Shown here: piece by piece, positions 45,101 through 53,159 of the stretch
How positions within the stretch are numbered: the stretch's first letter is position 1
Layout: each line of letters opens with the position of its first letter
NCBI GenBank assembly: GCA_963978905.1
Contig: OZ022259.1
Coordinates: 16,528,068-16,592,067, forward strand
Direction of reading: 5' to 3'
Origin: Trichostrongylus colubriformis
Lineage: Eukaryota; Nematoda; Chromadorea; Rhabditida; Trichostrongylidae
DNA: 64,000 bases
Translations under genes and position numbers: made by a program
The notes under the pieces: model-generated
Seen by the model: the letters and a program-made list of their open reading frames with translations, nothing else
What the model was told of the DNA's origin: nothing
Databases searched by the model: none

Positions 45101-46619
45101 GAGCTGTTTTTATCAATGCCGTGGTCTAATCTAATGAGAAAGCGCGACGGGCGGCACATTATGTGAGGCAGCAGAAGTTAATTACTTGCAACTCTGTGAA
45201 TTTCAGCTTCAAAGCTTTCCCTAAATCACTCTGTGAAAAACAGTTAAAGTTCAGTCCGCATGAACATGAAACGCAAAATCCGCATGAAACGATATTACTG
45301 ACCTCCAAAGCTGACACGTATGTATAGGGGGTAGCTGGCCCATTTCTCAGTCATAAATCCATCTTGGGTTTGAGAAAAAATCGGGAAAAGGGATCGTGGA
45401 GGGATTGGAGCTTCCAAAAATTCACAAAAATCATCAGAAATTTAAAATACTGAATTTCCAACTTCGACCACCTTCTTTCCCATTCATTCGAGTCATCGAA
45501 CTTCCTCAGCCTAATCTCAACTTGGCAACTAGGACCCTTATGCACAATGAGCGATCCTGATCTCCTTTAAGCATTATTCAACAAACACCTTTACTGGGAT
45601 TTGGATTAGGGCTGTGTTCTACATGCAGAAGAGGAAGGAGGGTTTCTTCTGTAGGCAGGAGTTTTACCCTCTATGTTCCAGTGGTGAGTAGCGCTCGCAG
45701 AGTCACATAACAGGTGCACAGATAGAGGCCGAATAGGACAAGGACAGACCCTCAAACCAAGGGAAAATACAGTTTACACCACCAAATCGAACTCCGAGCG
45801 CACAGATGGTTTTCTAGAGTTACAGACTCGTCAGAGGCTTTTTTTCTGTCCAACTTACATGAGGCGATAATCAAGGGTGAATAAAAAGCTTAACATTGGA
45901 AAATAAGGCCGCGCTCATACTTTGCAGTACCGGTGGCAGGGGCATGCTTGTGTGTCTCCACCTGTGCCACCCAGTCTCTTTGCCTGTGAACGGAGCCACG
46001 CTCTGCCGGCGCAAAGTATGAACGCGGCTTATCATCGATCATACGTAGAGACAACATTAGTGCTGATAATATTTATAATAAAAGGTTGGCTTAAAATCAA
46101 AATGACGATGCATCTACGGACGGATCACTAGAACTACCCCCATATCCTTGGACTATTCAGTCAAGTACGTAATAGAGATAGAAATAGCAAAGGAACGAGG
46201 GGACAGAATTTCGCAAAAAAAAATCAATCACGGGTTGTGGTACGTACACATGTACTGTTCCAGTGTACCGGAAAAATCGAGGCATTCGACCATCAGAAAC
46301 CATCCATCGGACGGCGACGGCGTCAAAAGTGAACGCCACTCGTGATGAGGGCCACAAATTATTCCTATGGGTAAAATTTCGGCGAAATTTTTTTCATCCG
46401 ACGGTGCGATAACACCGCCCGAACGGCAGTCTTTGTCCTCGAAGAAGGAAGTAGGAGATTGGAGTAAGAAAAGCGAAAGAAAGCGATTCCAGAGTCTCTA
46501 GAGGTGTGGAGGGCGTCTGATTCCGAAGGACCAGGTTGGAAGAATATCGAAATAAGTATAGGTTACGGATTAGATCAGAGGCAATATCGCGTTCAAAATG
46601 GGCACATTGGCTGCTATTA
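36062..46619 (-). CDS. gene 2: multi-exon gene, putative secreted or single-pass membrane protein
   Basis: Exon order on the minus strand: 46619-46532 (uncertain donor), 46437-46269, 43926-43887, 43793-43702, 43526-43444, 43246-43222, 40761-40670, 39545-39453, then possibly 36905-36812 and 36172-36062. Phases agree through 39453; one connecting exon before 36905 is missing. The encoded chain has scattered cysteines, N-glycosylation sequons (NSS, NQT in the first exon frame) and Trp/Pro-rich extracellular-like sequence. If the last two exons belong, it ends in a membrane span and a short PPxY tail. I do not recognise the family; the start codon was not found. Confidence 0.5.
36340..36775. repeat. 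tandem duplication, ~212-bp unit x2
   Basis: The blocks GTAAAGAGAGGGGGTCGTAC, GGGAGTGCCCTGCTTGTC and TTCTTCAGTTTATTACATAG occur twice, 209-215 bp apart. The copies differ by scattered substitutions, so it is older than the 25.7 kb duplication. Confidence 0.9.
36812..36905 (-). CDS. candidate transmembrane exon (gene 2?)
   Basis: The donor TACAGA with GTAAGTTAA is near-perfect; the acceptor (TTGCGAAG) is poor. In the frame ending in phase 0 it encodes a hydrophobic span (LVQPLFFTLVLAYMYR) that would lead straight into the PPSYP tail exon. Another frame (exit phase 1) is also open. The membrane-span reading is favoured by the match to the tail. Confidence 0.35.
37050..37290 (+). repeat. dispersed repeat D, copy 2
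   Basis: Counterpart of 11840-12060, same orientation (GATGATGTGTAACGAAGATC, GGGCGTTATTGCGATTCTAG, GCGCTTCACCTTGAGC). Confidence 0.6.
38410..38415 (-). terminator. AATAAA polyadenylation signal (minus)
   Basis: AAGAATAAAAGAT on the minus strand, about 72 nt after the stop at 38487. Confidence 0.45.
38487..38637 (-). CDS. candidate terminal exon, charged tail
   Basis: Acceptor TTTCGCGTCCGCCAG, entry phase 2, 49 codons to TAA. Reads RREEDGGEVGQRPQQTDR, PAPRSSTSNHQHAV, ending CPSQLGL: polar and charged, low complexity. AATAAA at 38410-38415 supports a real 3' end. It lies between gene 2 exons, so it is either an alternative C-terminus of gene 2 or the end of a separate gene. Product not recognised. 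Confidence 0.42.
39453..39545 (-). CDS. gene 2 exon candidate
   Basis: Acceptor GATGCTTTCCAG, donor TCCAAG with GTGCAC; 31 codons, phase 0 to 0. Reads SSTNKNLKPPRSNRNAF, then HYGTWAINRLQSK. The phase fits the exon at 40670-40761. The frame is also open on both sides (64-codon ORF), so it is less certain than its neighbours. Confidence 0.4.
40058..40216. mobile_element. palindromic MITE, family F, copy 2
   Basis: Left GTCGCCGTCAGACTTCGCGA, right TTGCGAAGTCTGACTACGGCC. The arms hold alternating GCGATTTTGCGGCGTCGC-type units that can pair along most of the length. Confidence 0.8.
40670..40761 (-). CDS. gene 2 exon
   Basis: Acceptor CTTTTTGTTACCCAG, donor GGCAAG with GTAACG. Entry phase 1, exit phase 0, 30 codons. 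Reads NHAVIGTGSSFASIHCHNP, then LSNSEHGK: small-residue-rich with two histidine/cysteine positions. Both splice sites are good. Confidence 0.65.
41350..41606 (+). mobile_element. SINE-A copy 10
   Basis: Plus-oriented copy: ACGGAGGTGATATAGTAACAG head, B-box-like GGATCAAATTCC, GTATCAGACTCGCC block, and 3' end GCGTTTCGCATTCCAAC. A C-rich expansion (CTCCCCCCTCCCCCC) sits in its middle. Confidence 0.75.
43222..43246 (-). CDS. gene 2 microexon (25 nt)
   Basis: Acceptor GCACCCCTTTGGCAG, donor CAGATC with GTAAGTTC (perfect). Entry phase 0, exit phase 1, exactly bridging exons 43526-43444 and 40761-40670. Reads LVYAILAD. Very short, so chance is a real alternative; the donor strength and the phase fit argue for it. 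Confidence 0.4.
43444..43526 (-). CDS. gene 2 exon
   Basis: Acceptor ATGCTGTTAACAG, donor CCGGAC with GTAAGG. Entry phase 1, exit phase 0, 27 codons. Reads NVPNPWTVWDELKFYFNFM, ending LENSWAPD. Trp- and Phe-rich, a folded-domain composition. Confidence 0.65.
43702..43793 (-). CDS. gene 2 exon
   Basis: Acceptor TTATTGATTGATTGCAG is excellent; the donor GACG with GTTTCT is weak. Entry phase 2, exit phase 1, 30 codons. Reads QFWTVPINQLTGQLPRICR, then TGRSLFVEKRD. Joins the previous exon to give CPYDQFWTVP. Confidence 0.6.
43887..43926 (-). CDS. gene 2 exon (40 nt)
   Basis: Acceptor CTTTCCCTATCGCAG and donor TACGA with GTGAGTGAG are near consensus. All frames are open; the frame that fits both neighbours (entry 1, exit 2) reads IPSSNGRLWCPY. 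Confidence 0.65.
44090..45900. other. gene 2 intron, no further supported exon
   Basis: AT-rich with a G run at 44882-44895. A weak exon-like frame at 44925-45054 on the minus strand has a good acceptor but a stop codon and no AATAAA. Nothing else is supportable. Confidence 0.35.
45904..46031. mobile_element. MITE with TIR TAAGGCCGCGYTCATACTTTGC-type ends
   Basis: Left TAAGGCCGCGCTCATACTTT and right AAAGTATGAACGCGGCTTA are inverted repeats of about 21 bp. The 128-bp element is non-coding. A relative is at 10606-10727. Inserted in a gene 2 intron. Confidence 0.85.
46269..46437 (-). CDS. gene 2 exon (169 nt, longest of the gene)
   Basis: The acceptor is a 45-nt pyrimidine tract ending TTCGAG; the donor is TTTCCG with GTACAC. 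Entry phase 0, exit phase 1, 56 codons without a start-type codon early, so length-based ORF searches miss it. Reads DKDCRSGGVIAPSDEKNF, then LPIGIICGPHHEWRSLL, then SDGWFLMVECLDFS. Cysteines and Trp suggest an extracellular fold. Joins the next exon in frame. Confidence 0.65.
46532..46619 (-). CDS. gene 2 exon candidate (first visible)
   Basis: Acceptor TGATCCTTGCCAG, entry phase 2. Reads NSSQCAHFERDIASDLIR, then NLYLFRYSSNL. A phase-0 exit needs a poor donor (GTCCTT); the better donor GTAACC (exon end 46567) gives phase 1 and would break the join. The coding look is good, the join is doubtful. Confidence 0.4.
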
Positions 46620-47060
46620 CTGGCAAGGATCAGATCGCTCCTTTACCGTTGGTGGTTGACAATTTCAATGCTGGAAGTTTTTTCAAACAATTCAATCTTC
46701 AAGCGACCAAGAAAGACTTGAAACACGAAAACTGCATTGAACAGGCCGCAAATGGGTGGTTTTGGTGAACGGTGAAACCCTTGCGAAAATTTCTCTTGTA
46801 GACACCTCCTGTTGAGTGAGATGGACAGACGTGAGGAGGGTGCGCCAAAGTGGTTCGGGCCGGAATGATCAACAATTAATTAGAAACGGAAGAGCAGCGT
46901 CAGACGAGCCAAGTGGGTAACGGATGAGGAGGCGGCGGCCGTCCCCTTAAAAGGGCAGAAATTCCATAGGCATGTCAGCATGCAGCAGGGAATTGCTAGG
47001 ACACCATTGCATTGCAGAAGTATAATGAGTTACCGCGTTGCAAAAGTACAATGAATGCTT

Positions 47061-47256
47061 GGGCCGCCATCAGACTTTGCGATTTTGCAATGCCGTGATT
47101 TTAGGATCCTGCGATTTTGCGATATTGGGGTGTCGAGGTTGCGGCATTGCACAATCTCAAGGTCGTCGTATCGTGAGTGAAAGTGAGACGTCGCAAAATT
47201 CCAGAATCGCAAAACAGCAAAATCGCAGAATCGCGGAGTCTGACGGTGGCCTTAAG
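47061..47256. mobile_element. palindromic MITE, family F, copy 3
   Basis: Left GGGCCGCCATCAGACTTTGC, right CGGAGTCTGACGGTGGCCTTAAG. The interior repeats CAAAATCGCAGAATCGC-type units. Longest of the three copies. Confidence 0.85.
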
Positions 47257-47758
47257 AATGCAGTCTGGAACAGCTATCTGGACTTGATTAGATCCATGAG
47301 CCTGTATCCCACATAGAAATCGAAAAACGTCATGTAGGAAAAATGAAAAAAGGAGCAACTTATCTAAAAGGAGCTGTATCACAATCCGTCTCGAAGAGAT
47401 CACACCAAGGGTTTTTGGCCATTCATAAATATTGAAGCACGTAATATTCTTGAGCAATCCAATCCCCAAGCCAATATTTCCTTGTAGAAATTTGGCTCGG
47501 GTTTTTTCAGGGTACCTTTTCTGTGTGTCTAAACGGCAGGATGAGAGGTTTCAATGAAGCGCAGTCTCCTGCAAAACATCGAAAGTGTCCGGTAACAATA
47601 GACCTGTTGCAATTCATACCGTACTCGTTCGGCTACCAAGACTGAGGATCGATCAAGAAATCCTTCATAAGAGTTTGATTTGACCTATGGTAGGTAAAAG
47701 GAGGGACCGTATTCGTCAAGGGGAAGTTATACTGGAGACAGGTGAGGAGGAGGATATA

Positions 47759-48010
47759 TCACAGGGCACAACAGCTAGTAAGAGTGTGGGAAGTGGATAA
47801 TGTAGTGTCATCCATCTTTGCGGAATTTTGTTGATTCTCAGGATTTTCGAAACTTCGAAACCCTCTTGCTTTTCCGATAGATGCCCTTTCAGGGCAGAAT
47901 GGTGTCGCACAGCATCTTTCATAAGCGGCATCGCAAATTTTTCGAAAGATAGTAGTGCTGACAATGTCTTCTACACGACCAGGCTCGGTCCATTCGGCAG
48001 GAACAGATAT
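47759..48010 (-). CDS. gene 3 terminal exon, Cys-rich
   Basis: Acceptor TATGGATTCTGTAG, phase 0, 83 codons to TGA. Reads VPAEWTEPGRVEDIVS, FRKICDAAYERCCATPFC, then a polar tail ending SCCAL. The C-x7-CC-x3-C cluster suggests disulfides in a secreted protein (inference). A second frame of about 82 codons overlaps it (ending VSSITSP); I prefer this one for its acceptor and its phase match with exon 51609-51395. No AATAAA nearby. Product not recognised. Confidence 0.45.
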   Translation of the reverse strand: MSVPAEWTEPGRVEDIVSTTIFRKICDAAYERCCATPFCPERASIGKARGFRSFENPENQQNSAKMDDTTLSTSHTLTSCCAL

Positions 48011-48059
48011 CTACAGAATCCATAGTCATCTACAGCTAAAAAAGAAACCAGTCAACATA

Positions 48060-49230
48060 GGAGATCCTTCAAATAGCAAAGAAAATCCATTTAAAAGATG
48101 AAACAAAACTCTTTAAAATAGGAGATGGTTCTCTTAAAAATTATCTTGGACGTAGCAACCAGGACAACAACTTTTACGCGTGACCGAATTACAACCAGGA
48201 GCAGTAGCCAAACGGCCCTGAAGATAGTAATGACTCTTAAACCTCAAAACTCCATAATCTGAAGCCACTTTAAAATGCTGAGATAAATTTGAACTTTGAA
48301 CATGCCGTCAGTCTAGCCAGTGAATAAGTACAGTGAATGGCTTTCTGACTCCCCATCACCTGCTTGGCACTTTAAATGGGGGTTTTTCGTGTTAAAGAGT
48401 CGAACTCTCTCAGCAAACACTTGAAAATCACTTCAACTCGGCACCACTTCTTCTACTCGTTCTCAGTTTTTTCGTCTTCCATCTGCAAAAGAGCCACTCA
48501 GGCGAAAAAAAACCACTAAAAAACGAGTCACAGACTAGAAAGAAGCTGTCATATTTCTTAAATAGTAAGAATAAGTTCTTAATAAAGGTCGAGTGAGTTC
48601 CATTAGCTCTCTGGAGGCGGTCGCGGGGGTGTTTCAGTCATAGTGCACCGCACCAAGTGCACCCGTTCCCCAATACCCAGTCGGTCATTGTCCGTTTGTG
48701 TTCTCAAACATTCACACCTCCTCCCGCTGGGCACTTTCTCATTTTCGCCGCCCGTTCACATCGGCATTCATGGGAACGTAAACACACACGCATGACCATG
48801 GATTCAACCACGTCGGGGTCAATTCGACTGTAATTGGGCACTAAATGCCAAAAGCCACAAGTGAATGTAATCGGAGCAGTCTTCCCACTGTTATGCCTCT
48901 AAAACCCTCAAATGATCAGAAAATTGTAGTCTATTCAAGTCCTGATTCCGTCATATTTCAAACATTAACAAAAGAGCAGTATCTATACTTTCTCTTGGTG
49001 TTAGCTTGATGTAATTATACGATTTAGGGTCTTGATTACGAATGCGACACTCCTTTTTAGCAATAGCGCCGCCTGGGAACAAGCAGCGCACATAGCCGCA
49101 CGATTATGCCGATGATACTGTATACCGAAAACTTGGCGAAAATTAGAGGCTTTTTAAGACCAATACAAAAATAGAATAAGGCATCATAATATATGAACAT
49201 GGGCGATGGTCACATAATCAAATGGATAAC
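48060..49230. other. gene 3 intron, no supported exon
   Basis: No splice-bounded open frame was found on either strand. One minus-strand donor-like site (GCCAAGCAG with GTGATGG, about 48361) lacks an acceptor. Confidence 0.35.
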
Positions 49231-49405
49231 GGCATGAAATTTTTTAAAAAATTGATAAAAGTGCTGCTGGTTTTGAGTGATTTAATTTCATCAATAGGTC
49301 TGTAAAGCGAGGTTTACGGCATGAAGTTTTTAAAAAAAATTGATAAAAATGCTGCTGGTTTTGAGTGATTTAATTTCATCAATAGGTCTGTAAAGCGAGG
49401 TTTTA
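49231..49405. repeat. tandem duplication, ~87-bp unit x2
   Basis: GGCATGAAATTTTTTAAAAA to GTAAAGCGAGGTTTAC is repeated immediately with three small differences in A/T runs. Confidence 0.95.
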
Positions 49406-49845
49406 CAAGAGAACTGTAGGCGTTAAAGATTGAGTCACTCTACAGAACTCAACATTATTATAAGTTCTGAATCTGTCACAGCGGTGTACCGTATTCGAAT
49501 TGGTTGCGGTATACGTTTGTGAGTGCCGACATTCGGACTTTATTGGCACACTGTGCAGGACACTGTCCAAAATTCCAAGTGGTAAGGCAATGCAAATATG
49601 ATACTTCCTCCGAAGAGGAAGATGGTCGGCTAGTTTCTGAATATCTAAGGCCTTGTTGGCTCTTTTGTATGTTCTTGCGACAACAACATTTTACTAGACG
49701 CCTAGTTTGAGTACAGTGTCACTGCAATTGAAGCAGAGTAACAGGTCCGTCCTGCCATGAGACAGGAGCCAAGAGGGTGATACAAAATGGGGCGCAATAA
49801 CTTCGCGCTTCCGAGCTACCGCGCACCCACTCCCTCCCCCCTCCC

Positions 49846-49855
49846 CCCCCCCCCC
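49846..49855 (+). repeat. poly-C tract
   Basis: One of about fifteen C or G homopolymer runs of 9 or more bases in the window. Confidence 0.8.
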
Positions 49856-50573
49856 TTCTTCGTCCTCGCGATACATATTATGATAATATCCACCTAGAAT
49901 GAGGGCGGGGCCAGAATTGTTCATGGAGTGAACGAGTTGGAAAGTAAGCAGTAGATGTATGCAAGGAAAGTGGTGTAGACCTCTCTGAATTCACATGAAC
50001 TGATTATTCATGATATGAGTATTGATAAGAGATTGGTAGCTATTAGTGCTGGAGGGGTTTCATGAAATACGCCTGAAGCAAACAACTCTTCTAATGTTTT
50101 TTCTGAGTGCTATAGAATGAGGTGCTGCTATGTCAAGTTTTACTTGAAAAAATATAGTAGAGGAAAATCTACTTAGAAATCAGATAAGCAGCGATAAATT
50201 CTTGGGTTATAAGACCACAATAACCCCGCATGGTTACCCGCAAGTAATGTGCAAGTCATAAGAAAGATCCAGTGCGTCTAAAACATTCACGAAACGCTCA
50301 GTTCAGATATGCGAAAAACATTGCGTGTTATTAGCCTCAATTTGTCAGTAAATCAAGGGAAAAAACCATCGCAGCGTACAGTGTCCTGGTTGGCGGACAC
50401 GAAGAGCCCATTTCGAGTTTATGGTATCATTAGGATCCTCACAAATGTTTTTCTTATTTTCATTTTCCGCTTTTTTACACATTTTCCGGTGTTTTTGGAT
50501 GGACAATAGTAAGATATTGCATTTCATGTTATCATTAATTAAAATAAGTTCTCAATCTAAATTAAATTCAAAC

Positions 50574-50690
50574 AGTAGATAAGGTAATAGTTAATTCAAC
50601 TGTCAATTCAACTAATAATTCTGATAACCCCCAGTAGATAAGGTAATAGTTAATTTAACTGTCAATTCAACTAATAATTCTGACCTAAAG
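50574..50690. repeat. tandem duplication, 59-bp unit x2
   Basis: AGTAGATAAGGTAATAGTTA to ACTAATAATTCTGA occurs at 50574 and again at 50633, with one substitution. Confidence 0.95.
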
Positions 50691-51174
50691 CAACCCCCAG
50701 CTCGAATCTTGACAGGGTGGAGGAGGTGATTTTTGGAGAACATCCCGGTTCGAGTGGAAACTTGTCCCAGGGGGTCGTTCGACCCGTAGAACACGAACAT
50801 GACACCTGCTTGGTGGGAAACCACCTGACGTCAGCGCCAAAACGGCATGGATTACAAAAATCGCTCAAAACTCCAAAATACTCCCCTTTCCTAGGGAACT
50901 TTCCGGAGATATGAATGTTTTTCTATAATACAAACCATATTCTCCACTCCATCGAGATTCGCGTTGGTGGGGTTGTTTTGGGTAAATAAAGCCAAAAAAT
51001 ATTTTAATATCATCTTGATGTACTTAATAACATTTCATTCACAGTAAATTTTAGAGTAAAGGAAGAAGGTTCATGTGATAGTCCGATTAATCTGCAGCAA
51101 ATACCGTGACCTTTATCAGTCTCTGATTAATATTATGCTTAAATACTAATTACTATTGTTACTACTGGATTGCC

Positions 51175-51300
51175 GAGCTATAAGAAAAAGCTTTGGTCTC
51201 GCACGGGACTCGAACCCGCACTCAATCCGAGCATATGTGCTAATCCATGGCCCTACCGAAACTCCTTTCACTTCGACTCAACTTCCATATGGGATGTATA
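51175..51300 (-). mobile_element. SINE-B copy 3 (tRNA-like head)
   Basis: 51262 to 51196 on the minus strand resembles a tRNA: GTTTCGG start, GGATTAGCACATAT D-arm-like region, intact B box GGGTTCGAGTCCC. The acceptor stem has two mismatches and the anticodon arm is decayed. Followed by AAGCTTTTTCTTATAGCTC. Confidence 0.65.
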
Positions 51301-51394
51301 TCACTGATTTCATCAATTGTCACTATTTATATCATAAATACTATTATTACCAAAACTATGTATGTTTGCTAAAAAATGGCCACCGAAAGCTTAC

Positions 51395-51609
51395 CAATAA
51401 CGATGAGAAGCTGATTCGCTGGTGAGAAATGCGTCGACAACGAGAGTTCTGCGAGATTTTTGCTTGGATTGCTTCACACGTACGCCCAGAAATTCGTTTA
51501 GCAACGACCCGTGGAGCGATAGCGACTCCAAGAGTAGTCCAAACTACTCCCAGATGGTTCTCAGCTGGGATCACCACTATGTTGGTGTCAACAGAGTTGA
51601 CCGAGAGAT
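51395..51609 (-). CDS. gene 3 internal exon (215 nt)
   Basis: The acceptor TTTGTTTGTTTGTTAG and donor TTATTG with GTAAGC are both strong. Entry phase 1, exit phase 0, 71 codons. Reads LSVNSVDTNIVVIPAENH, GVVWTTLGVAIAPRVV, then a basic region (KRISGRTCEAIQAKI, SRCRRISHQRIS). Joins in phase to the terminal exon at 48010-47759. The plus-strand ORF over the same interval is taken as a shadow. Confidence 0.55.
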
Positions 51610-52588
51610 CTAACAAACAAACAAACCTTGCCACTCGATTGATGTTTTGGGGAGGAGCGAGAGGAAAATGGCCAAAATCGATGAGTAAGGGGGTGGTTCG
51701 TAAGGTAAAAAGCTTTCGCGAGTGCTAGAAAAAGTCATAGCATGGAGATGGAAAGAAAATGCACTATAGGTAGTGGAACCCCAATAAAAACTAGATCGAT
51801 AGTCCTAGTTGATGCCCTTATTCTGCATGCTTCTTTTCTAGAGCAGGGAAAGCTAAAGCCGAGTATTTCTCACTGTTCTGTCGCAAAACTGATACCGTAC
51901 CCTTTATCTGTTCCCTATCAATATTATGCTTGAAGGGGTGGTCCACGGAAACTTGAGTTTTCGTATTCCCAAAACACCTAGGCAGCATGCAAATTTTCAA
52001 TCAAGGCAACTGCATTGGAATAAGAGAAGCACAGATTTTCTTGGAATGATTTTTCGAGACCGATAACTAGAGGTTAAAGAAGTGCGGACGACTTGAAAAC
52101 TAATTTATTTTGAAAAGCGTAGTAAAATGTGAAAAGACGTTCATTGGAAAAGGTTGAAAGAGACGTTTCAGACGGAATGCTCAACTTTAATTGCGCGTCT
52201 TTCTTCAACTAGTGGCCGCTGCCCCAGTTAAGAAACTTCGACGTTATAAAAAGAAATGTCGGGCTGGAAAAGAATGCGAATCACGTAAAACATGAGGTTT
52301 GCTGAAGAAGGTTGCGATAACGAATGAAACCAAATGTATCAGACAAAAAGCCTAATAGAGCTGTGCAAAAAAAGAATGAAGACGAATTTCAGCTCAAGTA
52401 AATAATAGAAGACTGATTAGCCGGCCAATTTGATAACTTTCATTGTCGTTAGCAAATGACCGAATGACGTTATTGTTTGATAACTGCGGACGAAAAAAAA
52501 TTCTGCTCGACATTATTTTATTTTATTTTGAAGCAAAAACAAAGAAGTAATAGGGCAGGGATTGTTTTTTTTTTTCAAGTTCGCTTAC

Positions 52589-52621
52589 ATCAGTGCATAT
52601 TCAGGCCACATGGTCGTGAAA
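52589..52621 (-). CDS. candidate first exon (gene 3)
   Basis: Acceptor TGTCCTGTCTTGCAG, then TTTCACGACC, ATG and six further codons (MWPEYAL) to a perfect donor (GTAAGCG). The acceptor just before a start codon is the pattern expected for spliced-leader trans-splicing in nematodes (known biology; no leader RNA is visible here). Exit phase 2 does not match 51609 directly, so one exon is missing. Confidence 0.3.
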
Positions 52622-52898
52622 CTGCAAGACAGGACACTACTGCTATAATGAATTTCAATAAAATTTCATTTTTCCCCGACAATCTGGCTGCCTTTGGATG
52701 GAGGCGACAGGCAAGTGTTCCGATTGGGTCAGGTCACTGAAGTCAGCGTGAGGTTCACTTTATGGGACGTCCAAATCGACATTTCTCAAGTTTAACCAGA
52801 CCTGGATTTGAAGGTCCACCACGAGATAAACAGATTAGTGGCTTACTCTTGAGGCAAGCAGATCCTTGGATAATTGCTCAGGTTGAACCTATGCGGCG

Positions 52899-53150
52899 GC
52901 TGCACGGTGCACGCTCACGGTGTTGTGCCTGCTTGAAGACACCAAGCCACGCCCACTCAACCGGATCACACCCCGCCTTAGACGAATAAACTTTTAACGT
53001 GAAAGCAATCAGCTTCTCTTATCGCGAGTTTCCCTCTCCATGTGAAACCCACATTGGAAATTGTTGGCTAAGGCCAGGTGTGATTTGGCTGGATGGCATG
53101 GCTTGATTGCGTTCCAGCAGGCACAACACCATGAGAGTGCACCGTGCAGC
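52899..53150. repeat. inverted repeat, ~82-bp arms, 88-bp loop
   Basis: Left arm GCTGCACGGTGCACGCTCAC to ACACCCCGCCTTA is the reverse complement, with substitutions, of 53069-53150 (TAAGGCCAGGTGTG to CACCGTGCAGC). Could be a fold-back MITE. Confidence 0.8.
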
Positions 53151-53159
53151 TTTAATATG

